Assembly: GCA_017557425.1 (NCBI GenBank)
Contig: JAFYYU010000018.1
Span: 17,650-81,649 of the forward strand
Source: Muribaculaceae bacterium
GTDB taxonomy: Bacteria; Bacteroidota; Bacteroidia; Bacteroidales; Muribaculaceae
Reading direction: 5' to 3'
Length of the DNA: 64,000 nt
The notes beneath the pieces are model-generated. The model made no database searches, had not been told where the DNA came from, and worked only from the letters and a program-made list of their open reading frames with translations. This document shows, piece after piece, positions 38,344-48,374 of the stretch. Each line of letters starts with the position of its first letter. The stretch's first letter is position 1. The position numbers were made by a program, and so were the translations under genes.

Positions 38344-40602
38344 TCAATTATGACCTATATTGAGCAGTATGTCAATGAGGTTGGTTACGTCGGCTATATT
38401 GATATTGTCATCGCCATTGATATCAGCAGCATATAGATTGATCCCGCCCGCGTCACCACTGAGCAGGTAATCGATGAGGCTGGTTACATCGGCGATATTC
38501 ACGGCACCGTCATCATTTACATCGCCCGGTATGTACTCGGGCTCTTCGGGCTCCCAGGTTGCCTCATAGCACACCTCGACATCGTCAATATAACAATACT
38601 CTGAAGAGCTGCCCATGGTCTGCTGGAGGCGCAGCATGATGGGCTTATCGGTGGGCAGTGAGGTGACCGTTGCCACTGCTGTCGAACCGGCAGCGACATA
38701 GAAAGAGTAAGGATACTCATCTAGGCCTTTCCATCTGCTACCATTGTTGATGGAGTATTTGGGTGTGATTTCCACGCCTGCCGACGTGGGATTGTAAATC
38801 GTGAAGCGAACAATTTTGGGAATCTTGTTGAGGTTTGCGTCGGTGTTGAAGTAGCTGCCGTTCCTCATGGCAACGACATGTCCGTTAACCACTTGTGCGG
38901 TATCCACCACAGAACAGTTATAGAAGTCCCAATTGGCATAGACACCGGCCACGCCCCGTTCGTTAAGGGTAGCGCCCACGGGCATCTTCTCGAAATCCTC
39001 GATGGAGCTCTTGGAGTTATCTTTCACCACGTCAAAGGTGATGATGCTGTCGGCCTCGGCGATGTTGATGAAGGCAAATTGGCTCAACTTGCCGTCCCAC
39101 GTGCGCATATTGGGTTGAGTAGAGTTGGTGATGGAGGTGACACCAGAGACGCCAGGGAAGGGGTCATTGTAGCTGTCGCTCATGCCGTTGAAATTGGCCC
39201 TGAGCAACTCATAGTAATTGTGGTTGGGATTCGCATTGACCAGATTATTTTCCCAGACATCGACATTGGTCGAGTCCACACGCCAAATGAGCATACCCGG
39301 GCCAGCCAGATTCTTGTCCCACTTGATGCGCTGGCGGTTCTCGATGATGAAATACTCACTCTCGTTTGCGGTATTCAGGCGGTAACCTGCGTTGCTCTTT
39401 TCAAGCCCTGGCACGGTGATTGTGCCCTCTCCCTCGATGAGGGCGGGTTGTGCAAAGCCCAAGGCATAGCGCTCAAACAGACTGTAACCCACGGGGTTGC
39501 GTCCATTGTTGTTCTTGAAGCCGCTGGCCATGATGGACCAAGTCATGGGATACTGTCGGCTAATACCGCCGCTGCCTTCACTGTCGGTATCATAAAAATC
39601 GGGCAGTCCCAAGCAATGACTGAACTCGTGGCATATCGTGCCAATACCGGCGACGTTATTGTAAACGATGTAATACTCATTTTCTTCACCTATCATATTT
39701 GTCGAGCAGGCATAGAGGCTGAAATTCACACCATCGAGTACGGGAGACTCGGTGAAATCTTTCATGTGAGGCCACAGGTAGTCCCTGTTGTTGGCGCTAT
39801 AGTCCGAGCCATGTCCGGCAACCAAAAAGAACACCATATCGACGGTGCCATCCTCGTCAGTGTCATACCGGCTAAAGTCCACCTCTGGATCAAGTGCCTC
39901 AAGAGCAGCATAAAAAATGGAGTCGCAATTGAACTGGTGGGCGTCGGTGCATGCAAAAGGCACATCCACAGGTCCCAGGATGTCAAAGTGCGGGTCAAAC
40001 TGCTGGAAAGAGTTGTCATAGTAGTAATCTCGCACGCTGCCCATGCAGTCAATCCTGGTTCCTGCTGGAAGCGTGAAACCATCGTAGTCATGGCCATTAA
40101 TCATGGCTTCATAGAAGTCAAGTGGCGTATAATTTGAAGGCACGTAGTCGTCAAATTTCCGGTCGGTGTAGTTGATCAGAATGATCAAGCCACGGAACTT
40201 GCTGTAGTCCATGTGGCCGCCGTGGCCTATGCCGCGCAACAGGTCGTTGCGGTGATTGAGCATCTTGGTTCCACGCTCTACCATCGAACGGCTTCTCAGG
40301 CCCTTAGGCACGCTGGCAAGATACATCTGGTCGGCAGCGGTGCGGTAATCGCGCGCAATGCATTCACTTGCAACCAGACGGTCACCGTCAAGACGGGCAT
40401 AGGTGTAATAACCTGCCTCGTTCTTGACCACGGTGTAGCCATCGCTGGTAGTCAGGTAATTCAAGAACTCATCACCATGTAGAATCAGGGTGATTGTGGT
40501 TCCATCGGGTTGGGTCACTCTCGCTGGAGTGGGGTCAGCAGGGGTCGCATGTGCCAATACACACATAACCCCCATCGCAAAAAGCAACAGAGTCTTTTTC
40601 AT
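38344..40602 (-). CDS. M6 family metallopeptidase with dockerin-like C-terminus (copy 1)
   Basis: Secreted zinc peptidase (immune inhibitor A-like), 752 residues: signal peptide (about 1-19), M6 catalytic domain with HEFSHCLGLPD (H325, E326, H329, D335), a jelly-roll-like C-terminal half with a YCYIDDVEV strand, and two dockerin-type calcium repeats (DVNDDGAVNIADVTSLIDYLL; DINGDDNINIADVTNLIDILL). Last of three tandem M6 genes read leftwards; 82 bp separate it from copy 2 with no promoter visible. Probably degrades host, dietary or mucosal proteins outside the cell (inference). Confidence 0.88.
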   Translation of the reverse strand: MKKTLLLFAMGVMCVLAHATPADPTPARVTQPDGTTITLILHGDEFLNYLTTSDGYTVVKNEAGYYTYARLDGDRLVASECIARDYRTAADQMYLASVPKGLRSRSMVERGTKMLNHRNDLLRGIGHGGHMDYSKFRGLIILINYTDRKFDDYVPSNYTPLDFYEAMINGHDYDGFTLPAGTRIDCMGSVRDYYYDNSFQQFDPHFDILGPVDVPFACTDAHQFNCDSIFYAALEALDPEVDFSRYDTDEDGTVDMVFFLVAGHGSDYSANNRDYLWPHMKDFTESPVLDGVNFSLYACSTNMIGEENEYYIVYNNVAGIGTICHEFSHCLGLPDFYDTDSEGSGGISRQYPMTWSIMASGFKNNNGRNPVGYSLFERYALGFAQPALIEGEGTITVPGLEKSNAGYRLNTANESEYFIIENRQRIKWDKNLAGPGMLIWRVDSTNVDVWENNLVNANPNHNYYELLRANFNGMSDSYNDPFPGVSGVTSITNSTQPNMRTWDGKLSQFAFINIAEADSIITFDVVKDNSKSSIEDFEKMPVGATLNERGVAGVYANWDFYNCSVVDTAQVVNGHVVAMRNGSYFNTDANLNKIPKIVRFTIYNPTSAGVEITPKYSINNGSRWKGLDEYPYSFYVAAGSTAVATVTSLPTDKPIMLRLQQTMGSSSEYCYIDDVEVCYEATWEPEEPEYIPGDVNDDGAVNIADVTSLIDYLLSGDAGGINLYAADINGDDNINIADVTNLIDILLNIGHN

Positions 40603-40684
40603 AGCCTTAAGTATTAGTCAGTTAATAACTATAAAGTAAAAAACTAGTTAAACAAGTTTATTATTCTTATATTTTATGATAGTT

Positions 40685-42880
40685 TTAATCTAATATCAGT
40701 GCAATGATTGCGTTCACATCGGCAATGTTCACCTCACCGTCACCGTTAATATCACCCGCCGGATTATTCTCACCATTCAGGATGTAGCCAACCACTGCAT
40801 TCACGTCGGCGATATTAACTTCTCCGTCCTCGTTCACATCACCCTTAAGAGGCCATTCCTCCTCATAAAACAGCTGAATGTTGTCCAAATAGCAATAGAC
40901 GCGGGTACTGCCTGCCGTCTGGTTAATACGGAGCATGATGGGATCGGTGGTGGGCAACATCAAGAGGACGGAATGGGACGACTTGGCTTCGACCGTGAGG
41001 ATATTGTCACCCTGATCGGTCCACGTCTCGCCTCCATCCAACGAATAAGTAAACTTGAAGTTTGCCCTGGTTGTAGTGGGGTTATAGACCACGTAACGCA
41101 CGGCATAGGGCTTTTGCGTCAGGGGCTTGGAGGTAGTCACCATGCTGGGAGTCTTCATGGCGACGGCACGCATGCCGTCACACTTGCCCTCGCCCGGCTC
41201 AACGACACTACACCTGGTGAAATCCCAGTTGCAGTAAGCACCACGCACATTCTTGGCATCCACATCATCGGTCACGGGAATATTCTCAAAATCCTCGATA
41301 ACGTTCTGAATAGAGGAGCTGCTCTTCAATCGGAAGAAGATGTTGTTGCCCTCTTCGGCGATATCCATGATCGAGAAATCATTGAACGATTTGTCCCAAG
41401 TGAGCAGACTGGGGGTGGTGAAGTTGGTAATCGAGGTAACACCTGCAGAACCGGGGAACGGGTCATATTCCGAATCCCGCCCCATGTAATTGGCCCTCAA
41501 GAGCTCGTAATACATATGGTTGGGGTTGCAGTTGACCGTATTTTGCCACCACACGTTCACATTGCTGGAATCGACACGGGCCACCATCATGCCATGGCCA
41601 GGAAGGAACTTATCCCACTTGCCGGCCTGGCGGTTCTCAATGAGGAAGAATTCGTTCTCATTAGGCGTGTTCAATCGGTAGCCGAGGTTGCTCTCGTCGA
41701 GCGGCTGCATGATGTAATTGTCTTCTTCCTCTAACAGCACAGGTGTAGTAAAGCCCAGGGCATAGCGTTCATACAGGCTATAGCCCACAGGATTGCGGCC
41801 ATAGTTATCGCCGCTGCCGCCGGCCATGATTGACCAATTACCGGGGTTGCGGCTCTCACCACCGCTGCCGTCATAGTCAGTATCATACAGGTCAGGCAGG
41901 CCCAATACATGTCCGAACTCGTGGCAGAAGGTGCCGATGCCGTTCACGCTGTAGTAATTGGGATATCCTTCCCAACCGGCAATTTCGGTCGAGCAGGCAT
42001 ACAGGCCAAAGTTCACGCCATCGAGAGCAGGAGACCAATACAGGTAGTACATGTGAGGCCACAGGTAGTTATCATCATTACCGCCGTAGTTGGCCGAGAA
42101 ACCCGCTACCAGGAAGAACACCATGTCCACATATCCATCGCCATCGGTATCGTAATCGCTATAGTCGATGTCGTCATCAAGAGCGGCCAGAGCGGCATTG
42201 AAGATTTCGTCGGCGCGATTGGTGCTCTGGGGATAGCGGCACGAATACGGCACATCAACGGGACCCACCACGTCAAAGTGCGGGTCAAAAATGTGATTGG
42301 AGTTATCGTAAAAGTAGTCGCGGACACTACCAGTCATGCGAACTGGACGGTTGTTGAGCGTGTAACCCGTGTAATCGTGGGTGTTGACCATGTCATCATA
42401 GAAGGCGTCGGGCTCGGGCATCGAGAATTTCTTGTCGGTGTAGTTGACCAGGATGATCAGGCCGCGGAAGTTTTCATAATCCATCAATCCGTCGGCACCC
42501 ACACGGCGCATGGCACTGTTTCGGCTCCCCAGCATCTGGTTGCCGCTCCTTAACAGTTGTTTGTCTTTTAGCCCTTTGGGGGTCACGGCCAGGGCTGCCA
42601 AATCGGCTGCAGAGCGGTGCGACGGGTCGCGGGCGATGCGGTCGCCTGCCACCAATCGGTCGCCGTCAAGCCTGGCATAGGTATAGAAACCTGCGGCATT
42701 TTTCAGGACCGTATAACCGTCAACCGTGGTTGTGAAGTGGAAGAACTCGTCACCATGCAGGGTAATGGTGAGCCTGGTACCGTCAGGCTGCGTAACTTGA
42801 ATTGGCATGTTGTCAGCGGGGACAGCTTGCACAGCAAGGCAAAACAGTCCCAAAAAGAACGACAAGATGAAATTTCTCAT
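40685..42880 (-). CDS. M6 family metallopeptidase with dockerin-like C-terminus (copy 2)
   Basis: Paralogue of the flanking genes, 731 residues from the ATG at 42880; an ATG five codons upstream (42895) is possible but lengthens the signal peptide. Signal peptide ends near LAVQA. Zinc motif HEFGHVLGLPD (about 320-330). The end carries DVNEDGEVNIADVNAVVGYIL and DINGDGEVNIADVNAIIALIL. It lies only 25 bp after copy 3, so these are co-transcribed. Sequence between copies differs enough that the duplication is old. Confidence 0.88.
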   Translation of the reverse strand: MRNFILSFFLGLFCLAVQAVPADNMPIQVTQPDGTRLTITLHGDEFFHFTTTVDGYTVLKNAAGFYTYARLDGDRLVAGDRIARDPSHRSAADLAALAVTPKGLKDKQLLRSGNQMLGSRNSAMRRVGADGLMDYENFRGLIILVNYTDKKFSMPEPDAFYDDMVNTHDYTGYTLNNRPVRMTGSVRDYFYDNSNHIFDPHFDVVGPVDVPYSCRYPQSTNRADEIFNAALAALDDDIDYSDYDTDGDGYVDMVFFLVAGFSANYGGNDDNYLWPHMYYLYWSPALDGVNFGLYACSTEIAGWEGYPNYYSVNGIGTFCHEFGHVLGLPDLYDTDYDGSGGESRNPGNWSIMAGGSGDNYGRNPVGYSLYERYALGFTTPVLLEEEDNYIMQPLDESNLGYRLNTPNENEFFLIENRQAGKWDKFLPGHGMMVARVDSSNVNVWWQNTVNCNPNHMYYELLRANYMGRDSEYDPFPGSAGVTSITNFTTPSLLTWDKSFNDFSIMDIAEEGNNIFFRLKSSSSIQNVIEDFENIPVTDDVDAKNVRGAYCNWDFTRCSVVEPGEGKCDGMRAVAMKTPSMVTTSKPLTQKPYAVRYVVYNPTTTRANFKFTYSLDGGETWTDQGDNILTVEAKSSHSVLLMLPTTDPIMLRINQTAGSTRVYCYLDNIQLFYEEEWPLKGDVNEDGEVNIADVNAVVGYILNGENNPAGDINGDGEVNIADVNAIIALILD

Positions 42881-42905
42881 AACTTTACTATACATTCAAA
42901 AGTGT

Positions 42906-45173
42906 TCAACTGTTCAAAATAATGTCGATGATGGCATTGACATCGGCAATGTTCACCTCACTGTCACCATTCACATCGGCACGAGGGAATAATTCGAGGT
43001 AATCAAGATCTCTCAAAATAATGTCGATAATGACATTGACATCGGCAATGTTCACCTCATCGTCCCCGTTCACGTCGCCCGTATTAGTAGGCGCAGGGCC
43101 GCCAGCCTCACCCGTATAATAGAAAACCAGGTTATCCACATAATTGGCCACATTCTTGTTACCGGCCCGCTGATAGATTCGGAAACGGGCGGGTTGCGTG
43201 TTATTGAGGTCCAACAACCAATACAATCTGCTCTGGCTTTTTCCAGGGGCATCGGCAGCGTCGGCTCCTTTAGAACTGGGAGCAATCACCCAGACGGGAT
43301 TGCCTTCGGCATCGTTCTCCACCGAGTATTCCAATGAATACTTGGCATCAGTCGAAGACATGTTGAACACGGTCATTTCGGCCATGTAGATATTGTAATA
43401 GACCGGTGTGGTGCTGTAGAACAGGCTCGGTGTCTTTGTCATCACGCTGTTTAGACCAATGGCCTTATCCTCGCCTGGTGCGCGTACACCCGTCTTGTTG
43501 AATGACCAAGATGCAAAGCGTCCTTCAACGTTCTGGTCGGTCGTACCCGTTGAGACAGGCATGGTTTCGAAGTCCTCGACCAGGGCCGTAATCTCGTTTT
43601 CTCTCATCACATTGAAGGTGATGACATTATTATTCTCCTTGATGGCCAAAATATTAAACTCATTCTCATAGCCGCCCCATGTGAGAAGGCTGGGAGCAGT
43701 ATTATTGGTAAGCATGATATTGCCGGTTAAACCAGGGAAGGGGTCACTCGCCAGATCCCCATACGAGTTATTGCCGGCACGCAACAACTCGAAATAGTTA
43801 TGCTCAGGGTTGCAGTTCACCTTGTTTCTGTTCCAGATACTCACGTTGGTGCTGTCCACGCGGGTCACCAGCATGCCATGACCTGGCAGATTGGAGTCCC
43901 AACCCGTCTTTTGGCGGTTCTCAATGGTAAAGAACTCGTTCTCGACAGGTGTGCGCAGGATGTAGCCCTCACGTGACGTGTTCACGGGGTTGAGCGTGTA
44001 GGTTCCCGACTGGGTGATGGTGATGGGGGTGGCCCATCCCAGGGCATAACGTTCATAGAAAGTGTAGCCCACCGGACTGCGGCCATAGTTATAGTCAGAT
44101 CCGCCAGCCATCACGTCCCATCCGCCCGGGTCATGGCTTTGACCGCCGCCTTCCTCATAGTCGGTATCGTAAAAATCAGGAAGGCCCAACACATGGGAGA
44201 ACTCATGGGCGACAGTACCGATGCCTTCAACAGTCACCGTGCTTGGGGTGCTCTCAAAGCCAAAGAGCTCGGTCGAACAGGCATAGCCGTCGAGTTTCTT
44301 GTTGTCAAAATAACGGTTGAGGGAACTCAGATTGGATGCATGGGGCCAAAGGTAGCCCTCATTATTACCCGAGAAGCTGGAAGCATAACCGGCCACCAAG
44401 AAATAGACCATGTCAATCTTCCCGTCATTATTGTTGTCATAATTAGTGAAATCGACCTCCTCGTTAGCAGCTTTCAACGCATTTACGAATAAGGTGGTTG
44501 ACAGACTCTGGCACTGGTTGGAGCGTGCCTGGGTGTTATTGGAGCCGTAGGTGGCACGATAAGGGCCATATACATCAAACGGGGGGCGAAACGCACCATT
44601 GGACTGATCGCTGAAATAATCGCGGACACTGCCGGGACAGCTCACATCACGATCGGTGACGGGGTCATGGAAGCCCGTTAATCCCTCGCTGCTGAACATC
44701 TGGGTGTAAAAGGCCTTGGGGTCGTCGGCAGCGAAATGCTGATTGTAGAAGTCAACCAGTATCACCAGACCGCGGAAGTTGTCCAGGTCAAAGCTGGACA
44801 GGTCAATCTGGCGCCTGGCGCGGAGCAGGTGCCCCTGTGCGACGGCCGTCTCATCGACGAGACGCTTGGGCATAGCTGCCAAGAATTCCACCTCGGCCGC
44901 CCCGCGGTCACGGACATCGTGAGCAAGCATGCTGGTCGGCTCGAGCGTCATGCCGTCGCGCTTGGCATACACGTAAGCGCCGGCATCATTCAACATGATT
45001 GTATAACCGTCGGTGGTGGTATTGAAGTGATAGAACTCGTCACCCACAAGGCAGACCGACAACATTGAGCCGTCAGGTTGAGGCATCAACACCGAGCCGC
45101 GATGGGCGGGATTGGCAGCGGCGTTGAAGCACATCAACACTGCCAGCAACAGTAGGGAAGATAATTTTCTCAT
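42906..45173 (-). CDS. M6 family metallopeptidase with dockerin-like C-terminus (copy 3)
   Basis: First gene of the three-peptidase unit, 755 residues. Signal peptide (about 1-20, ending FNAAA), catalytic motif HEFSHVLGLPD from H323, FYDTD shared by all copies, and C-terminal dockerin-type repeats DVNGDDEVNIADVNVIIDIIL and DVNGDSEVNIADVNAIIDIIL separated by a longer spacer than in the other copies. The motif NIADVN/T is the common mark of all four peptidases here. A TAAATTTG box lies about 110 bp upstream. Confidence 0.88.
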   Translation of the reverse strand: MRKLSSLLLLAVLMCFNAAANPAHRGSVLMPQPDGSMLSVCLVGDEFYHFNTTTDGYTIMLNDAGAYVYAKRDGMTLEPTSMLAHDVRDRGAAEVEFLAAMPKRLVDETAVAQGHLLRARRQIDLSSFDLDNFRGLVILVDFYNQHFAADDPKAFYTQMFSSEGLTGFHDPVTDRDVSCPGSVRDYFSDQSNGAFRPPFDVYGPYRATYGSNNTQARSNQCQSLSTTLFVNALKAANEEVDFTNYDNNNDGKIDMVYFLVAGYASSFSGNNEGYLWPHASNLSSLNRYFDNKKLDGYACSTELFGFESTPSTVTVEGIGTVAHEFSHVLGLPDFYDTDYEEGGGQSHDPGGWDVMAGGSDYNYGRSPVGYTFYERYALGWATPITITQSGTYTLNPVNTSREGYILRTPVENEFFTIENRQKTGWDSNLPGHGMLVTRVDSTNVSIWNRNKVNCNPEHNYFELLRAGNNSYGDLASDPFPGLTGNIMLTNNTAPSLLTWGGYENEFNILAIKENNNVITFNVMRENEITALVEDFETMPVSTGTTDQNVEGRFASWSFNKTGVRAPGEDKAIGLNSVMTKTPSLFYSTTPVYYNIYMAEMTVFNMSSTDAKYSLEYSVENDAEGNPVWVIAPSSKGADAADAPGKSQSRLYWLLDLNNTQPARFRIYQRAGNKNVANYVDNLVFYYTGEAGGPAPTNTGDVNGDDEVNIADVNVIIDIILRDLDYLELFPRADVNGDSEVNIADVNAIIDIILNS

Positions 45174-45281
45174 CTATATTAAGTTTATTTCAGTTTTTGG
45201 CTGGTTTTCACAACAAGTATTACAGCATGAGCCTGTTTGCACTTAGTTGGTTGACTTTCCTTTTCAAGGAATTGCAGCCTG

Positions 45282-45289
45282 CAAATTTA
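45282..45289 (-). promoter_or_regulatory. -7 box (TAAATTTG) for the M6 peptidase operon
   Basis: Minus-strand TAnnTTTG, 109 bp before copy 3. A TTTG 16 bp further upstream is too close to be a normal -33. Confidence 0.5.
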
Positions 45290-45456
45290 AGTCATTTTTT
45301 TATAGCAAAGGCTTAATTAATGGTTAAAAATTTGCGTAAGCCTAATGCCATGATGCTTACATCGATGGCTGAGGCGCCACCAAATTTATTCAAATATTGC
45401 CATTATCAGCCATTTTGCATCATCCTAGCAGCCTGATTCTGATCATTGAAGCATTA

Positions 45457-45507
45457 TGTGGAACTTGTGTTAGGGTGCCCTAAAGGGTCAAAATGGAATG
45501 TTCCACG
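45457..45507. promoter_or_regulatory. parS-like half sites upstream of parA
   Basis: TGTGGAAC (45457-45464) and TGTTCCACG (45499-45507) are halves of the general parS palindrome TGTTYCACGTGRAACA. A third half, CGTGAAACA, spans 45600-45608. No complete site is present. Confidence 0.4.
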
Positions 45508-45603
45508 ATTTATTAACAATTATGTTAAGTTTTAAACAATTCACCGATTTTAACGGAGTTTTTAGCTATTCTTAGAGTAAAAAATTGTTCCTTTGTAGTC
45601 GTG

Positions 45604-45800
45604 AAACATCGCAAAAGCCGAAAACCATGAAATTTATTTCGATGGTTGAGGCGCAACAGATGTTATTAAAACATCGCAAAAGCCGAAAACCATGAAATTT
45701 ATTTCGATGGTTGAGGCGCATCAGATGTTATTAAAACATCGCAGAAGCCGAAAACCATGAAATTTATTTCGATGGTTGAGGTTTTGCCGATGTTATTTAT
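45604..45800. repeat. three 65-bp tandem repeats upstream of parA
   Basis: Units begin at 45604, 45669 and 45734 with AAACATCGCARAAGCCG. The first two are almost identical and the third diverges at its end. Each unit is an imperfect palindrome: AACATC...GATGTT outside, AACCATGAAAT...ATTTCGATGGTT inside. A degenerate piece (ATCGATGGCTGAGGCGC) lies at about 45361-45377. Confidence 0.85.
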
Positions 45801-45821
45801 GACTGATAAGAACACCTATTC

Positions 45822-46583
45822 ATGGGAAAGATAATAGCAATAGCCAACCAAAAGGGCGGTGTGGGCAAAACCACTACCGCCATCAACCTGTCGGCGGCAT
45901 TGGCCGCCAGCGGACAGCGTGTCCTGCTCATCGATGCCGACCCTCAGGCTAACGCCACATCGGGCTTGGGCATTGAGACTAAAGACATGTCCTCTACCAT
46001 CTATGAATGCCTGGTAGACGACTACCCCATACGCAGCGCGATCATCGATACCAACGTTGAGGGCCTCAGGCTGCTGGGGTCGCGCATAGACCTCGTGGGG
46101 GCCGAGCTTGAACTTGTGGAGAAGTCGGGACGTGAGCGCGTGCTGGGCAAAGCACTGCAAGAGGTAAAGGACGACTATGACTACATCATCATCGACTGCA
46201 GTCCGTCGCTGGGACTGATTACAGTCAACGCCCTGACCGCTGCCCACAGTGTCATCATCCCGGTACAGGCCGAGTACTTTGCTCTGGAGGGCATCAGTAA
46301 GCTGCTCAACACCATCCGCATCATCAAGGCCAAGCTCAACGCAGGCCTGCGCATCGAGGGTTTCCTGCTCACGATGTATGACGCCCGCCTCAGGCTGGCC
46401 AATGAGATTTATGAGGAATTGAAGAGCCACTTCGGCAATATGGTCTTTAATACGGTAATTCCGCGCAACACCCGCATCAGCGAGGCGCCGAGTCATGGCA
46501 TGCCCGTCACCCAGTATGACCCCAACTGCCGCGGCGCAACGAGCCACATGCAGCTCGCTCACGAAATCATTTCACGCAAATAA
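45822..46583 (+). CDS. parA: chromosome partitioning ATPase ParA (Soj)
   Basis: Deviant Walker-A ATPase that moves ParB-bound origins. The 253 residues start MGKIIAIANQKGGVGKTTTAINLSAAL (P-loop, residues 10-18), with DADPQANAT (A-prime motif) and IIIDCSPSLG (Walker B). There is no N-terminal HTH, so it is chromosomal type rather than a plasmid SopA. It lies 31 bp before parB, with 65-bp repeats and parS-like halves directly upstream, a candidate centromere or control region. Confidence 0.96.
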   Translation: MGKIIAIANQKGGVGKTTTAINLSAALAASGQRVLLIDADPQANATSGLGIETKDMSSTIYECLVDDYPIRSAIIDTNVEGLRLLGSRIDLVGAELELVEKSGRERVLGKALQEVKDDYDYIIIDCSPSLGLITVNALTAAHSVIIPVQAEYFALEGISKLLNTIRIIKAKLNAGLRIEGFLLTMYDARLRLANEIYEELKSHFGNMVFNTVIPRNTRISEAPSHGMPVTQYDPNCRGATSHMQLAHEIISRK

Positions 46584-46614
46584 AGATTAGAAACTTATAA
46601 CAAGACAAGAATAT

Positions 46615-47496
46615 ATGAAAGGTAAAGCACTCAAGCGCGGCCTAGACGCCCTCATCGACATGGATGTCATCCAGACCGAAGGCTCTTCGGCCATCAATCA
46701 GATACCTATCAACCAGATTTTGCCCAACCCTGAGCAACCTCGTCAAGTCTTCGATGAGGAAGCGTTGGAGGAACTGGCGACAAGCATCCGTGAGTTGGGC
46801 ATCATCCAGCCGCTGACCCTGCGCAGCATGGGCGACAACACTTACCAGATCATTTCGGGTGAGCGTCGCTACCGTGCGTCTCTGTTGGCTGGACTGAACT
46901 CTGTGCCGGCCTACATCCGCACCGCCAACGACAGTGAGGTGACCGAGATGGCGCTCATCGAGAATATCCAGCGCGAGGACCTGAACGCCATTGAAATCGC
47001 GCTCACCTTCCGCAAACTCATCGACCAGTACCACCTCACCCAGGAACGGCTCAGTGAGCGCATCGGCAAGAAACGCGCCACCATCGCCAATTTCCTGCGC
47101 CTGCTCAAACTGCCTGCCGAGGTGCAACTGGGTCTGCATGACCACGCGCTGGACATGGGCCACGCCCGCGCCCTGCTCTCGCTCGACGACCCCAAACTGC
47201 AGCTCAGGCTCTACAACGAGACCATTAAGAAGGGGCTGTCGGTGCGGCAAGTGGAACAACGCGCCAAGCAGATGCAGCAAGCCGCAAACGACGAGCGTAC
47301 CCAGCAGGAAGGCAACACCAAAACCGTGAATGCCAAGGATTATGCCATTCTGCAAAAGCACTTGGCGTCAACCTTCGGCGTACCCGTGAAATTCAGTTGT
47401 GACAACTCGGGCAAGGGAAAAATCACCTTCCCCTTTGCCAACGAGGCACAGCTAGAGAAGATCATCAGCATTTTTGATAATCTGAAGAATGCCTAA
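46615..47496 (+). CDS. parB: chromosome partitioning protein ParB (Spo0J)
   Basis: DNA-binding CTP-dependent clamp that loads at parS. The 293 residues have the N-terminal CTPase domain with GERRYRASLLAGL (about 82-94) and ENIQREDLNAIE (about 114-125), the central HTH (LTQERLSERIGKKRATIANFLRLLKL, about 141-166) and a C-terminal dimerisation domain (about 240-293). Partner of parA immediately upstream. Confidence 0.96.
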   Translation: MKGKALKRGLDALIDMDVIQTEGSSAINQIPINQILPNPEQPRQVFDEEALEELATSIRELGIIQPLTLRSMGDNTYQIISGERRYRASLLAGLNSVPAYIRTANDSEVTEMALIENIQREDLNAIEIALTFRKLIDQYHLTQERLSERIGKKRATIANFLRLLKLPAEVQLGLHDHALDMGHARALLSLDDPKLQLRLYNETIKKGLSVRQVEQRAKQMQQAANDERTQQEGNTKTVNAKDYAILQKHLASTFGVPVKFSCDNSGKGKITFPFANEAQLEKIISIFDNLKNA

Positions 47497-47516
47497 ACAG
47501 TAAGCATCACAGACGG

Positions 47517-48341
47517 GTGAAGAGGTTCAAGACATATCGCTCAGGTTGGTACCGGCTCATCACTGTCCTGGTGATGTGGCTGCTGTGGCAAGGTGTTGCC
47601 GCACAGGCCATCGTGCCTACAACTGCCCCGGACGACAGCACCGCCACCACGAAACGCCATCTGCAACGCCGACCGGTGGTACTGAGTGATACCGTACGCC
47701 TTGACGATGGCCAACACGTGCGCGTGGTGAATGCCTCGGGCGATACCATCACTTTTGCCTCCATCGACTCCATCAGGGGCATCGAGGGGGTGGAAATCCT
47801 TGCCGACACCACTTCATCACCGGTCATGGGCAAGGTGCGCGTCTTCAATCCCGACCCGCAACGGGCGCTGTGGATGTCGGCCCTGTGCCCCGGCCTTGGA
47901 CAAATCTACAACCGCCGTTACTGGAAACTGCCCATCGTGGTGGGAGCCTTTGTGGGGCTGAGTTATGGCGCCGCGTGGAACAACCGCATGTACAAGGACT
48001 ACTCCAAGGGCTACCGCGATGTCATGGATGATGACCCTGACACGCGCAGTTACATGGATTTCTTCCCGCCCACAGTCCAGGAAAGCAGTCTAGACGTGGC
48101 CTGGCTGCAAAAAGTGATGAAAAACAAGCGCGATTACTACCGGCGGTACCGTGAAATTTGCGTTATCGCCATGGTGGGCGTGTATTTGATCAACATCGTG
48201 GATGCCTATGTGGACGCTTCGCTGGCCCACTTCGACATCTCTCCCGACCTTACCCTGGACGTGGCGCCTACAGCCATCGACAATGGCGTGACAGGCGTGC
48301 GGCTGCCCTCGTTGGGGTTGCAATGCGCCATCAGTTTTTGA
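47517..48341 (+). CDS. DUF5683 domain membrane protein
   Basis: A 274-residue envelope protein with a GTG start at 47517, chosen because the next in-frame start would remove the signal-anchor (KRFKTYRSGWYRLITVLVMW). A disordered Thr/Asp-rich region follows, then the DUF5683 core (about 118-235) with ALWMSALCPGLGQIYNRRYWK and two hydrophobic helices. In Bacteroidota this gene regularly follows parB and precedes a LysM transglycosylase, suggesting a link between chromosome segregation and envelope growth; the function is unknown. Confidence 0.82.
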   Translation: MKRFKTYRSGWYRLITVLVMWLLWQGVAAQAIVPTTAPDDSTATTKRHLQRRPVVLSDTVRLDDGQHVRVVNASGDTITFASIDSIRGIEGVEILADTTSSPVMGKVRVFNPDPQRALWMSALCPGLGQIYNRRYWKLPIVVGAFVGLSYGAAWNNRMYKDYSKGYRDVMDDDPDTRSYMDFFPPTVQESSLDVAWLQKVMKNKRDYYRRYREICVIAMVGVYLINIVDAYVDASLAHFDISPDLTLDVAPTAIDNGVTGVRLPSLGLQCAISF

Positions 48342-48374
48342 CTCAATGACAAGACTTAAACAAAAAACGACAAT

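Noticed and set aside
45440-45821. CRISPR array
   Set aside because: The 65-bp units are directly adjacent palindromic tandem repeats without variable spacers, and no cas gene is present in the window.
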